DNA of 64,000 bases from Salana multivorans (GTDB lineage Bacteria; Actinomycetota; Actinomycetes; Actinomycetales; Beutenbergiaceae). Shown one piece after another: positions 17,901-26,219 of the stretch; within the stretch, counting starts at the first letter, position 1; the number at the start of each line of letters is the position of its first letter. A program made the translations under genes and the position numbers. The stretch lies in contig NZ_RKHQ01000001.1 of NCBI RefSeq assembly GCF_003751805.1, positions 1,550,001 to 1,614,000 of the forward strand, written 5' to 3'. The notes below the pieces were generated by a model, which saw only the letters and a program-made list of their open reading frames with translations, was not told the DNA's origin and did no database searches.

Positions 17901-20900
17901 CAAGCCCGCCGGCGCTCCCACCACCGGTGGCTTCTCCGGCACGTACTCCTGCGTGTACGGCGAGGACGGCCCGGTGACCGGCACGTGGACCGCGCCCGCC
18001 GGCGGCGGCGCCGCGACCCTCTCGCCGGCCGCCAACGTCCTGCTCGGCTCGGTCTGCACCGCGGTCGAGACGACGCCGACCAACCCGACCGACCCGGCCT
18101 ACACCTGGACGGTGCAGCAGCCGGGCAGCACGCCCGTCACGACGACGGCCGGCGGCACCGCGACGGTGACGAACACGCTCAACCACGGCACGGGATCGTT
18201 CTCGGTCGCCAAGAGCGTGACCGGCGGCGCGGCCGGCACGGCGTTCGCCGACGACAGCTTCGGCTTCTCCTACGTCTGCACCCCGCAGACCGGTGAGCCG
18301 ATCTCGGGCAGCCTCGCCTTCAAGGCCGGCCAGTCCCAGTCGGTCGCCGACATCCCGAACGGCAGCACCTGCGTCGTCAAGGAGACCTCGACGCCCGACC
18401 CGATCGACCCCTACCGCTGGGACGGCGTGACGTTCGCCGGCGCCGGGGGCAGCGCCTCCGACGGCGGGTGGAGCTTCACGACGCCAACCGACGGCGCCAG
18501 CGTCACGGTCACCGCGACCAACGCGATCTCCAAGCGCTTCGGCAGCGTCGCGGTCGCCAAGCAGGTCACGGGCGAGACGGCCGGCTTCACCGGCGGCTCG
18601 ACGGCCATGTTCCCGGTGGTGCTCGTCTGCGACGGCGTCACCTACGGCCCCGAGACCATCGCCAACGGCGGCTCGACCACCTTCTCCGGCATCCCGCTCG
18701 GCGCGAGCTGCGCGGCGAGCGAGCTCGCCTTCTCGGGTGGCCTGGCGAACGGCTCGTTCGCCTGGGAGCTGGCCGTGATCGGTGACGACGTCACCGTGAC
18801 GACGGAGAACGGGTCCTCCGGGACCATCGCGGTGAAGAACCCGATCCGGCGCGTCTACGCCCCGGTCCAGCTCACCAAGGACCTCCAGGTCGGCGACCTC
18901 GTCGACGTCGTCGACCCGACGACGCAGTTCGACGGCGAGTGGACCTGCGTCTACACGGGCGCCGGCGGCACCACGAGCGTCACCGGCACCTGGGCCGGCA
19001 CCGACGCGACGGTGAACGACGGCGGGTCCGCCCAGACCCTCACCCGCGGCGGCACGTCCGCCACGACGACCGACGTCCTCGTCGGCTCCGTCTGCACGCC
19101 GACCGAGTCGACGCTCGGCGCTCCCTCCACCGACCCTTCCTACGCCTGGGACGACGCGACCCTGACGCCCGCCACCGTGACGGGCGACGGGATCGCGACG
19201 ATGACGGTGGTCAACACGCTGCGTCGCGACACGGGCGACGTCGTCGTCAAGAAGGTGCTCACGGGCGAGGTCGCGGGCGTCACGTCCGGCACGACGTTCC
19301 CCGTCAACGCGATCTGCCGGTTCGGCGACCTCGCGGAGACCTTCACCGGGAGCCAGAACCTGACCGCCGGCGGTGACTTCGTCACCCTGATCTCCGGGGT
19401 TCCCGGCGGCTGGACGTGCGAGATCACCGAGGGTGCCGCGACCAACCCCGACGGACCGGCCCTGCGGGACGCGTCCTTCGCCTGGGGCGACACCACGATC
19501 GAGCCCTCCTCGGTCACGGTCGCGGTCGGTCGGAGCCAGCAGGTCGTGGTGACCAACGACGTCGAGCGGGTGCTCGGCCGGTTCGGCATCGCCAAGACGC
19601 TGCGCGAGGGGACGCCGGAGCCCTCCGACGCCACCTTCTCCGGTGCGTACCTGTGCACCTACGACGCCGACACGACGTTCACGGGCACCTGGTCCGTCGA
19701 CGGGACGGGCGCCGCGACCCTCACGCCGGTCACGCCGGCGGGCGTGACGTCGTTCCCGCTCGGCACGACGTGCACCGTCACGTCCGAGGACGAGCTGGGC
19801 ACGAACGAGTTCCTGCCCGACACGTCGTGGGCGTGGGACGCGCCGGACCTCGGCGAGGAGGTGACGGTCGCCGCCGGCGTCACGCCGACGATCACCGTGA
19901 CCAACGCCGCGCACCGCGTGTTCACCGACCTGTCGGTCACGAAGGTCTACGCGGGCGACGCAGCGGCCCTCGCCGACGACGCCACCGTCACCGGGGCCTG
20001 GGCCTGCTACTACCCGGCCGACTCCGACACGCGGGTGGCGGGCGGCACGTGGTCGCTGCCGGCCTCCGGCGGGACCGTGACGCTGGCGACGGCCGACCCG
20101 GCCGACGACGGCGACGACGTCCCCGCCGAGTCCCGGTGCACCGTCACCGAGGACACCCTGTCCGACGACCTGCTCGTCAACTCCTCGTGGGCGTGGGCCA
20201 CCCCGGCCTACGAGCCGGCCGCGACCGGCGGCGCGAGCGGCGAGGTCACGACGGCGGTCGACGAGACGGCCGACGTGACGGTGACGAACGACACCAGCCG
20301 TGTGCTCGGCGCGTTCACCATCGTCAAGCAGGTCCAGCGCGACACGCGCTCGCAGACCGTCACGCTCGACGCCGGCCTCGGCTACTCCGGGACCTGGACC
20401 TGCGAGCTCGGCGACGAGAGCTGGAACGGCACCTGGGGGCCGATCCCCGACGGCGGTTCCGTCGTGGCCAGCGACATCCCGCTGGGCGCCACGTGCACCG
20501 TCGCCGAGGGCGAGCGCATCGCCCCGGTGGCCAGCGACGTGTCGGTCCAGTGGCTCCCGTGGTCCGCGAACGAGGTCGTCGTCGAGTCCGTCGACCAGCG
20601 GCCCGTCTCGAGGGTCACCAACCCGCTCGTGCGGCTCGCGGGTGCGTTCACGGTCTCCAAGACCGTGAGCCAGCCGGACGGCGGCTACGTCGCCGACAGC
20701 ACGTTCGACTTCGAGTGGCGGTGCACGGCCGACAACGGGGACCTCTACCCCGCGGACGGCCCGGGCTCCTTCACGCTCGCGGACGGCGGGACGTTCAGCG
20801 CTCCGGACGGCATCCCCGTCTCGAGCGAGTGCACCGTGACCGAGGTGGGTCTGCCCGACCCGTCGCACACGTCCTACACGTGGAGCACCTCGGCGCAGCT

Positions 20901-23900
20901 CACCGAGAACGGTGTCGTGGCCGACCCGACGGACGGCGCGAGCACGACCTTCGAGCTCGGTGACGTCGCGACCGACGTCACGCTCGCCGCGTTCACCAAC
21001 ACGCTGACGCAGCACACCGGGACGTTCACGGTGAGCAAGTCCATCGTCTCCGCCGGCGACGAGGTCCTGCCCGACGTCGACGGCCTCTCCTTCGACGTCA
21101 CCGCGTCGTGGACCGACCTCGCCGGGGACGCGCAGTCCGAGATCCTCACGATCCCGGGCGACGGCACGCCGGTCTCCGGCCCGACCCTCCCGATCGACAC
21201 GGAGGTGACGCTCGCGGAGACCTCGGTCGACACGGCGCCTGCCGGGTGGCGGTGGACCGGGACGCCGACGTTCACGATCGGCGGCGAGACCGCTGACACG
21301 TTCGTGGTCGCCGAGGAGACGGCGGCCGAGGCCGTCGTCACCAACACCCTCGAGCGGGAGAAGGGCACGTTCACGGTCGGCAAGGTCGTGAGCAACCCCG
21401 ACGGCGTCGGCAACCTGCCGGGCAGCTACAGCCTCTGGTACAGCATCGACGGCGCCGAGCCGGTCGAGGTGCCGCTGGCGGCCGGGGCGACCTCCGCCGC
21501 GATCACCGTCCCGACGCTGGTCGACGTGACCGTCTGGGAGACCGCGCCCGGCGCGGTGCCCGGCGGCTCGTGGGGCACGCCGACCTGGACGCTCGACGGG
21601 GTGTCGACCACCCCGGCGGAGGACGGCAGCGTCACCTTCCAGGTGCCGGCCGACACCGGCGTCGCCGCGGTCGTGACCAACCCGATCCGGTCCGTCCCGG
21701 TCGACGTCGACAAGACCTACGTCTCCTCCTCGCTCGACGCCGACGGCGTCTGGACGGTCGTCTACGACGTCGACGTGACGAACGGCCACGAGAGCGACAC
21801 GGCCCTCTACTCCCTGGTCGACACGCTCGAGTTCGGTGACGGCATCACGGTCACCGGCGCGTCGTGGACGGGCCCGGGCGACGAGGACGGCGGTGCGTTC
21901 GCCGACGGCGCGACCAGCGCGACGCTGGCGACCGACCGGCAGCTCGCCGCGGGTGGCCTCGACTCCTACGTCGTCACCGTGACGGCGACGATCGACCCGG
22001 CCGCCTGGACGTCGCAGGACAGCCAGCTCGAGTGCACCCGGACCGAGGAGGGTCGCGTCGGCGGGTTCCTCAACCGGGCGACGGTGAGCTGGCCCGGCGG
22101 CTCGGACGACGGCGAGGACTGCGGGACGCCGACGCTGCCGACGATCGAGAAGGAGTTCGTCTCCGCGACCCAGTCGACGACGGACGCGACGAGGTGGACC
22201 GTCGCCTACACGGTGACGGTGACCGGCGGCGACCAGGACACGGTGTACGACCTGGCCGACGTCCCGGGCTTCCCGGCCGGCGTCACGCTGGGCACCGGAA
22301 CCGCGCAGCTCCTGCCCGACGGTCCCGTCGTCACCATCGCGGGTGACGGGACGATCGCGACGGACGTGGCGCTCGCGGCCGGCGAGGTCCACACCTACCG
22401 GGTGCTCTGGCCGGTGACGATCGTGCGCGACCCGGCGCCCGGCCTCGCCGAGTGCGGCGAGGTGCCGACGCAGGGCCACGGCTTCTTCAACGAGGCGGCC
22501 ATCACGGTCGGCGGCGTCGTGATCGACGACACCGACTGCGGCCCGATCGACGAGCTGGTCGTCCCGAGCGTCACCAAGACGGCGACGAGCACGACCGAGG
22601 GCGAGGACGGGGTCTGGACGGTGACGTACGACGTCACGGTCACGCTCCCGACCGACGAGGAGACTAACCCCAAGGGTCTCGCGGCGGCCTACGACCTCGT
22701 CGACACGCTCGACTTCGGCGACGGCATCGACATCGAGTCGGCGGAGTGGACCGGCCCGGGCGACGCGGCGGGTGAGTTCGAGGGCGGCAGCGCCACCCTC
22801 GCGACCGGTGTGACGATCACGCCGGGCGACACCCCGCACGTCTACCAGGTGACGGTGCGCGCCACCGTCCCGGCGTCGGTGTTCGACGCGGGTCTCGACC
22901 GGTGCGTCGGCGGCGAGGGCGAGGGCGGCTCCGGCTTCCTCAACACGGTCCAGCTGTCCTCGGGCGGCGTCGACGTGGAGAAGGAGGCGTGCTCGGAGCC
23001 GAAGGCCCCGACCATCCAGAAGACCGGCCAGCAGGCCGTCGAGCACGAGGACGGGTCCTGGACGATCTCCTACCTGGTGACGGTCTCGCACGAGGGTGAG
23101 CCCGGCGGCGAGGGCGAGGCGGGCGACCCCGACGTCGTGTTCACGCTGAAGGACAGCCCGGTGACCCTGCCGACCGGCGTCACGCTCGTCCCCGGCACCT
23201 GGCACGCGGCGGCCGAGTCCGACGACGCGCCCGCCGTGGTGGACGCCGACCGACCGGCCTCGGGTGACTGGACGATCGCGACCGGGTCGCTGAAGCCGGG
23301 GCAGAGCTACACCTACCGGGTGAGCGCCGACGTCACGGTCGCACCCGTCGCCACGGGCAGCGACCCGTACGAGCTCGGCGAGTGCCCGGACGTCGAGGGC
23401 GGCGGCGGGATCGTCCTGCGCAACGTGGGGATCGTCGGGTCGGGCGCCTACGAGGCGGACGACGACGGCTGCACGACCGTGCTCCCGCCGCAGGCGTGGG
23501 CCCTGGCCAAGACCTCGGACCCGGCCTCCGGCTCCACGGTCCTGCCGGGCGCCACCGTGACGTACACGCTCACGGCGACCAACACGGGTCAGCGACCCGT
23601 CGTGGGCGCCGTGGCGCTGGACGACCTCACGGGCGTGCTCGACCACGCCGAGCTGACCCAGCCGCTCCCGGCCGGTCTCACGCTCGACGGCTCGACGCTC
23701 ACGTGGACCGTTCCGGACCTGCCCATCGGGGAGTCGGCCGCGGTCAGCTACACGGTGACGGTGGCGAAGGACGCGATCGGTGTCACGCTGGTCAACGTCG
23801 CGACCCCGGGGACGGGCGGCGAGTGCATCGAGAGCTGCACGACCGACCACCCGACGCCGCGGTGGACGATCAGCAAGACGTCCGACCCCGTCTCGGGCAG

Positions 23901-24348
23901 CACCGTGACGAAGGGCCGCACGATCACCTACACGCTGACGGCGACGAACGTCTCCGACGCCGTGGTCTCCGGGGCGAAGGGCGTCGACGACCTCTCCGGC
24001 GTCCTGCCCCACGCCACCCTCGGCACCCTGCCGAGCGGGGTGACGGTGTCCGGCTCGACGCTCACCTGGTCGATCCCGGACCTGGCGCCGGGTGAGTCCG
24101 CGACGGTCAGCTACAAGGTGACGGTCGGCTCGGTGACGAAGACGACGACGCTCAAGAACGTCGTCGCCCCGGTCGGTCCCGGTGGCGAGTGCTCCGGCAC
24201 CTGCACCACCACGCACACGATCAACCCGCCGCCCACGCCGTTCATCCCGGCGCTCGGCTCCAGCGGGATGCTCGGGCTGCTCGGGCTGGCCCTGCTCCTG
24301 CTCGCGGCAGGCGCGACCATGGTGCTCCGCCCGAGGCGGCAGCACTGA
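14947..24348 (+). CDS. Giant secreted DUF5979-repeat surface protein
   Basis: 3133 residues. Residues 1-52 are a signal peptide (twin-arginine absent, cut likely after PAEA). A unique domain spans about 53-300. Two CnaB-like units (to 529) precede 15 DUF5979-type units of about 115 residues (530-2248). Four further beta modules with the VVYDVDVT or VTYDVTVT pattern (2249-2850) and two DUF11-like modules starting WALAKTSDP and WTISKTSDP (2851 on) follow. The end is a hydrophobic helix with an RPRRQH tail. Each DUF5979 unit keeps an early Lys, a Glu in a CTVTE-like turn and a final Asn, as in isopeptide-forming folds, and 13 of 15 also keep two Cys. No LPXTG is seen. ATG 14947 follows GAGGGAG. 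Likely a long cell-wall or membrane-anchored fibre for adhesion; the role is inferred. Confidence 0.9.
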   Translation: MRHATSAPSLRSRIGARPHRWVSILTTAALILGAAPVVTALSLLGAPAPAEAATITVSAPQARMDTHYGWTGATGSSNAANGDRYRFGSAPTSTTTGFISNTGGFAGNGSNGGFGGTSPYYADGNTAWVSNGTTAWTAHGYDNNPSASETRLHLSDQSAIGFEPASLTQVETGQIFNLGRMVHSNNPVTVTNDWFQGDLDIRFMGADMSYRWRMNETPNNCSGANCSDDLTDFLNQVSNQTVTSGGLTYTLVVRGFTAPNSGSTGCQANPTTVNPINQFRTVEGTRTYGCLYASLEQVRQVTVKKVVASPYGTAPNQSFAFTSTSTLAGSPWSAPGTASLTSNGTFTRAYNSGEQITISEGAQSAPWSFTSLSCVDGTGAAIGTVSGQTVTIPRGSTASSAAAAPITCTYTNTYTPRATLTLVKNVTATGQPTPQAVPADWTLRAQGQGTISSQSISGPGNSAAVTSQSVIAGTYVLSETPNNPANTGGYVQDGDWICTAGTVSTTGGVTSVTLSHGQSATCTVKNKYQTGSLSLTKTVTGGGYTGGTTKGFDVQYSCVADGRTVSGTRTLFPAGANGTAGSAVVVTNLPAGATCTVTETPPTGGLVNSSWVWATAAFNPNPAVVVIPAGGTASVNVTNPTSQNLGSFTVNKVVSPRADVPAAGYTGGNTRQFPYSYVCTIGGVETKSGSGTFSIGTPITVTGVPATSVCVVTEGALSTAGGDFADGSYAWDGSSGAVTLDPIPVNGSRTGTITNYVKRVYQNLTLTKTVQGGGYIGTGEPFSVVVTCGQGASEVTRTVSLASGGSKTVQVPAGVACTVVEQTPADTLLEDAYSWQAPTYTGLTSGVVTVPVGQSRTVGVTNTSFIDKGRISVTKDIAHYAGAVANGTTFAVQVACGTSPAIPVTLTWTGGASDTWTSDLLPVGTQCTVTESNPSGGLVDASYAWTPAPAAQQVAVPQSTQPTLVTVTNDITRVRAPFTIQKVVNKPAGAPTTGGFSGTYSCVYGEDGPVTGTWTAPAGGGAATLSPAANVLLGSVCTAVETTPTNPTDPAYTWTVQQPGSTPVTTTAGGTATVTNTLNHGTGSFSVAKSVTGGAAGTAFADDSFGFSYVCTPQTGEPISGSLAFKAGQSQSVADIPNGSTCVVKETSTPDPIDPYRWDGVTFAGAGGSASDGGWSFTTPTDGASVTVTATNAISKRFGSVAVAKQVTGETAGFTGGSTAMFPVVLVCDGVTYGPETIANGGSTTFSGIPLGASCAASELAFSGGLANGSFAWELAVIGDDVTVTTENGSSGTIAVKNPIRRVYAPVQLTKDLQVGDLVDVVDPTTQFDGEWTCVYTGAGGTTSVTGTWAGTDATVNDGGSAQTLTRGGTSATTTDVLVGSVCTPTESTLGAPSTDPSYAWDDATLTPATVTGDGIATMTVVNTLRRDTGDVVVKKVLTGEVAGVTSGTTFPVNAICRFGDLAETFTGSQNLTAGGDFVTLISGVPGGWTCEITEGAATNPDGPALRDASFAWGDTTIEPSSVTVAVGRSQQVVVTNDVERVLGRFGIAKTLREGTPEPSDATFSGAYLCTYDADTTFTGTWSVDGTGAATLTPVTPAGVTSFPLGTTCTVTSEDELGTNEFLPDTSWAWDAPDLGEEVTVAAGVTPTITVTNAAHRVFTDLSVTKVYAGDAAALADDATVTGAWACYYPADSDTRVAGGTWSLPASGGTVTLATADPADDGDDVPAESRCTVTEDTLSDDLLVNSSWAWATPAYEPAATGGASGEVTTAVDETADVTVTNDTSRVLGAFTIVKQVQRDTRSQTVTLDAGLGYSGTWTCELGDESWNGTWGPIPDGGSVVASDIPLGATCTVAEGERIAPVASDVSVQWLPWSANEVVVESVDQRPVSRVTNPLVRLAGAFTVSKTVSQPDGGYVADSTFDFEWRCTADNGDLYPADGPGSFTLADGGTFSAPDGIPVSSECTVTEVGLPDPSHTSYTWSTSAQLTENGVVADPTDGASTTFELGDVATDVTLAAFTNTLTQHTGTFTVSKSIVSAGDEVLPDVDGLSFDVTASWTDLAGDAQSEILTIPGDGTPVSGPTLPIDTEVTLAETSVDTAPAGWRWTGTPTFTIGGETADTFVVAEETAAEAVVTNTLEREKGTFTVGKVVSNPDGVGNLPGSYSLWYSIDGAEPVEVPLAAGATSAAITVPTLVDVTVWETAPGAVPGGSWGTPTWTLDGVSTTPAEDGSVTFQVPADTGVAAVVTNPIRSVPVDVDKTYVSSSLDADGVWTVVYDVDVTNGHESDTALYSLVDTLEFGDGITVTGASWTGPGDEDGGAFADGATSATLATDRQLAAGGLDSYVVTVTATIDPAAWTSQDSQLECTRTEEGRVGGFLNRATVSWPGGSDDGEDCGTPTLPTIEKEFVSATQSTTDATRWTVAYTVTVTGGDQDTVYDLADVPGFPAGVTLGTGTAQLLPDGPVVTIAGDGTIATDVALAAGEVHTYRVLWPVTIVRDPAPGLAECGEVPTQGHGFFNEAAITVGGVVIDDTDCGPIDELVVPSVTKTATSTTEGEDGVWTVTYDVTVTLPTDEETNPKGLAAAYDLVDTLDFGDGIDIESAEWTGPGDAAGEFEGGSATLATGVTITPGDTPHVYQVTVRATVPASVFDAGLDRCVGGEGEGGSGFLNTVQLSSGGVDVEKEACSEPKAPTIQKTGQQAVEHEDGSWTISYLVTVSHEGEPGGEGEAGDPDVVFTLKDSPVTLPTGVTLVPGTWHAAAESDDAPAVVDADRPASGDWTIATGSLKPGQSYTYRVSADVTVAPVATGSDPYELGECPDVEGGGGIVLRNVGIVGSGAYEADDDGCTTVLPPQAWALAKTSDPASGSTVLPGATVTYTLTATNTGQRPVVGAVALDDLTGVLDHAELTQPLPAGLTLDGSTLTWTVPDLPIGESAAVSYTVTVAKDAIGVTLVNVATPGTGGECIESCTTDHPTPRWTISKTSDPVSGSTVTKGRTITYTLTATNVSDAVVSGAKGVDDLSGVLPHATLGTLPSGVTVSGSTLTWSIPDLAPGESATVSYKVTVGSVTKTTTLKNVVAPVGPGGECSGTCTTTHTINPPPTPFIPALGSSGMLGLLGLALLLLAAGATMVLRPRRQH

Positions 24349-24369
24349 GGTCGTGACGGCCACGAGGTC

Positions 24370-24398
24370 CGGACCGGGCGGCTGAGCCGCCCGGTCCG
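24370..24398 (+). terminator. Hairpin 1 of cluster, after giant gene
   Basis: A 13-base perfect stem (24370-24382 with 24386-24398) and a 3-base loop TGA, 22 bases after the stop of the giant gene. The most likely main terminator. Confidence 0.75.
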
Positions 24399-24427
24399 CC
24401 GGGCCCGTCGGCCGAGCTGGTGGGGCA

Positions 24428-24651
24428 GCGCTCGGGGGAGCGCGCGCCACGGGTCGTAGTCCCCCCTGACGACCCATCCTCGACCGGCCCCCCACGCCGG
24501 TCGAGGAAGCTCGGCCGGCGGCCCCGTCTCACGAGGCGGGGTTCTCTGGGGTTCGCGGCCCGTTCGGGCCGGGACCCCGGCGCACCGCCCCGTCGCGGTC
24601 AGGCGACGGGGCGGTGGGCTGGGCGGCGGTGGGGTTGCCGCCGCCCAGCCC
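24428..24651. repeat. Tandem hairpin cluster (hairpins 2-7)
   Basis: Six further inverted repeats: 24428-24443 (6-base arms), 24451-24475 (7), 24478-24506 (11, perfect), 24522-24541 (8, one wobble pair, followed by TTCTCT), 24584-24615 (13, perfect) and 24616-24651 (14, perfect, 8-base loop). They fill the gap between convergent genes and share no common sequence. The last two serve the opposite-strand DUF2993 gene best. No gene lies here. Confidence 0.7.
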
Positions 24652-24705
24652 AGGGGGGCCGATGGCCGATGGCCGGTGGTTCGGGGGGCGGGCGTTGCCG
24701 AGCGG

Positions 24706-25587
24706 TCAGCCCAGCGGGAGCTGGACCTGCGATCCGGACAGCCGGACGCGAACGCCCCCGTCGATCATCTCCAGGTCGTCCAGCGAGACGCCGGCCGGCA
24801 GCGCGTCGAGCGGGACGGACAGCTCGCCGAGCATCTCCAGCAGCCGGTCGCCCAGCCCGAACGGGATGTCCTTCGGGGCGATGACGACGCCGGCCAGGCG
24901 GACGGTCGCGACGTCGAGGTCGATCGCCCGCTCCGCCGCCGACGGCACCAGGTCGACCCCGATCGTGACCAGGCCCAGGTCCGCGTCCACCGCGACGCGC
25001 CCGCCGTCGACCGTGACCGTCAGCGCCTCGGCGACGTCGCTCAGGTCGCGCTCGGCGAGCTCGCGGTCGAGCAGCGTCTGGAGCGTGGCCGTCGGGATGA
25101 CCGCCTCCGCCTCGACGCTCGTGATCGTGCCCGTGGTGCTCGTCGGCACGCCGTGCGCCCGACCCGTGACGTCGGTGAGCAGGAGCCCGTCGACCGTGAG
25201 GCTCGCGGCGCGCAGGTCGACGTCGTCGAGCGATCCGGACGCGACCTGGGTGAGGAACGGGAAGCCGTGGAGCGTGACGTCGACCTCGCGCGCGCCGAGC
25301 TCCTGCGTCACCAGCGACTCGGCCTTGCTGGTCGCCCAGGCGAGCGTCGCGCGGTCCGCGCCGATCGCCAGCGTGAGGAGCACGACGATGCTCACCACGA
25401 CGGCGAGGACCGTGCGGCCGCGCCGGTGGCCACGGGGTGCGCGCTGGCCGGTGCGGGTGTCGGTGGAGCGTCCGGGCGAGGGGTCGACGGACCGCCCGGG
25501 CGAGCGGCCGGTGGAGCGCCCGGGCGACGGGTGGCCGGGGAGCTCGTCGAACGGGATGGCGCGGGTGGGGTCGTCGGAGGAGGTCAC
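24706..25587 (-). CDS. DUF2993 / LmeA-family phospholipid-binding protein
   Basis: 293 residues. A Pro/Gly/Arg/Ser-rich cytoplasmic N-terminus with repeats of the type SPGRSTGRSPGRS (about 20-45) leads to one membrane helix (about 58-77, TVLAVVVSIVVLLTLAIG). The extracytoplasmic domain carries the DUF2993 pattern: VTLHGFPFLTQVASGSLDDVDL (positions about 103-124), then strand-rich repeats ending DIPFGLGDRLLEMLG. The family includes mycobacterial LmeA, which binds phospholipid and supports envelope lipoglycan synthesis. The GTG start overlaps the ybaK stop in GTGA (25584-25587), so it is translationally coupled to ybaK. Confidence 0.87.
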   Translation of the reverse strand: MTSSDDPTRAIPFDELPGHPSPGRSTGRSPGRSVDPSPGRSTDTRTGQRAPRGHRRGRTVLAVVVSIVVLLTLAIGADRATLAWATSKAESLVTQELGAREVDVTLHGFPFLTQVASGSLDDVDLRAASLTVDGLLLTDVTGRAHGVPTSTTGTITSVEAEAVIPTATLQTLLDRELAERDLSDVAEALTVTVDGGRVAVDADLGLVTIGVDLVPSAAERAIDLDVATVRLAGVVIAPKDIPFGLGDRLLEMLGELSVPLDALPAGVSLDDLEMIDGGVRVRLSGSQVQLPLG

Positions 25588-26186
25588 GGGGCTCCGATCT
25601 CGGCGTACTCGCCGCCGGTGAGCGTGAGGAGGTCGTCGGGCGCCAGCTCGACGCTGAACCCGCGCCGCCCGCCCGAGACGAGGATCGTCGGGGCGAGGAC
25701 GGCGGACAGGTCGAGGAAGGTGCGGTGTCGCGTCCGCTGGCCGAGCGGCGAGATCCCGCCGACGACGTAGCCGGTGCGCCGCTGCGCGAGCGCGGCGTCG
25801 GCCATCGCGGCCCGCTTGCCGCCGGCCGCCGCGGCGAGCGCCTTGAGGTCGAGGCTGCCCGAGCTCGGCACGACGGCGACCACGAGCTCGCCGTCGACCT
25901 CCGCGAGGAGCGTCTTGAACAGCCGCTCCGGGGCGACGCCGAGCTTGACCGCGGCCTCGCTGCCGAAGCTCGTGGCGCGGGGGTCGTGCGCGTAGGTGTG
26001 CGCGACGAACGGGACGCCGGCCGCCGTGAGCGCGAGGGTCGCCGGGGTCGCGGCGCCGTGGTCGGCCCTCCGGCGGTGCGTCGTGCCCTGCGGGTCGGCC
26101 GTCTGTCGGTCGGCCGTCTGCTGGGCGGCCGTCTGCTGGACGCGCGCGACCGTGCGCGTTGTCCCGTCCGCACCGCTGCTGCTCAC
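25584..26186 (-). CDS. ybaK: Cys-tRNA(Pro)/(Cys) deacylase YbaK
   Basis: 200 residues, of which about 50-200 are the YbaK/EbsC domain that removes mischarged Cys from tRNA(Pro). Marks are LFKTLLAEVDGELVVAVVPS with the essential Lys (about 92), the conserved GYVVGGISPLG (about 139-149) and the end VELAPDDLLTLTGGEYAEI. The first 45 residues are unusual: a Gln/Thr/Ala/Asp-rich stretch (QQTAAQQTADRQTADPQ) encoded by imperfect DNA repeats of GGCCGTCTG on the + strand. The GTG start is supported by TAGCCT 6 bases upstream, so this extension appears to be translated. First gene of a two-gene operon with the DUF2993 protein. Confidence 0.93.
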   Translation of the reverse strand: MSSSGADGTTRTVARVQQTAAQQTADRQTADPQGTTHRRRADHGAATPATLALTAAGVPFVAHTYAHDPRATSFGSEAAVKLGVAPERLFKTLLAEVDGELVVAVVPSSGSLDLKALAAAAGGKRAAMADAALAQRRTGYVVGGISPLGQRTRHRTFLDLSAVLAPTILVSGGRRGFSVELAPDDLLTLTGGEYAEIGAP

Positions 26187-26192
26187 GCTGCC

Positions 26193-26198
26193 AGGCTA
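26193..26198 (-). promoter_or_regulatory. Leaderless -10 box TAGCCT
   Basis: On the - strand, ends 6 bases before GTG 26186 of ybaK. Confidence 0.55.
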
Positions 26199-26219
26199 GT
26201 GGCCGACAATGGGGGCACC

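Noticed and set aside
14923-24495. Open frame of about 3190 codons antisense to the giant gene
   Set aside because: Its text is Arg/Gly/Asp/Val-rich and without motif order. It arises because T-poor codons of the real gene leave no stops on the other strand. The + strand has signal peptide, repeats and ribosome site.
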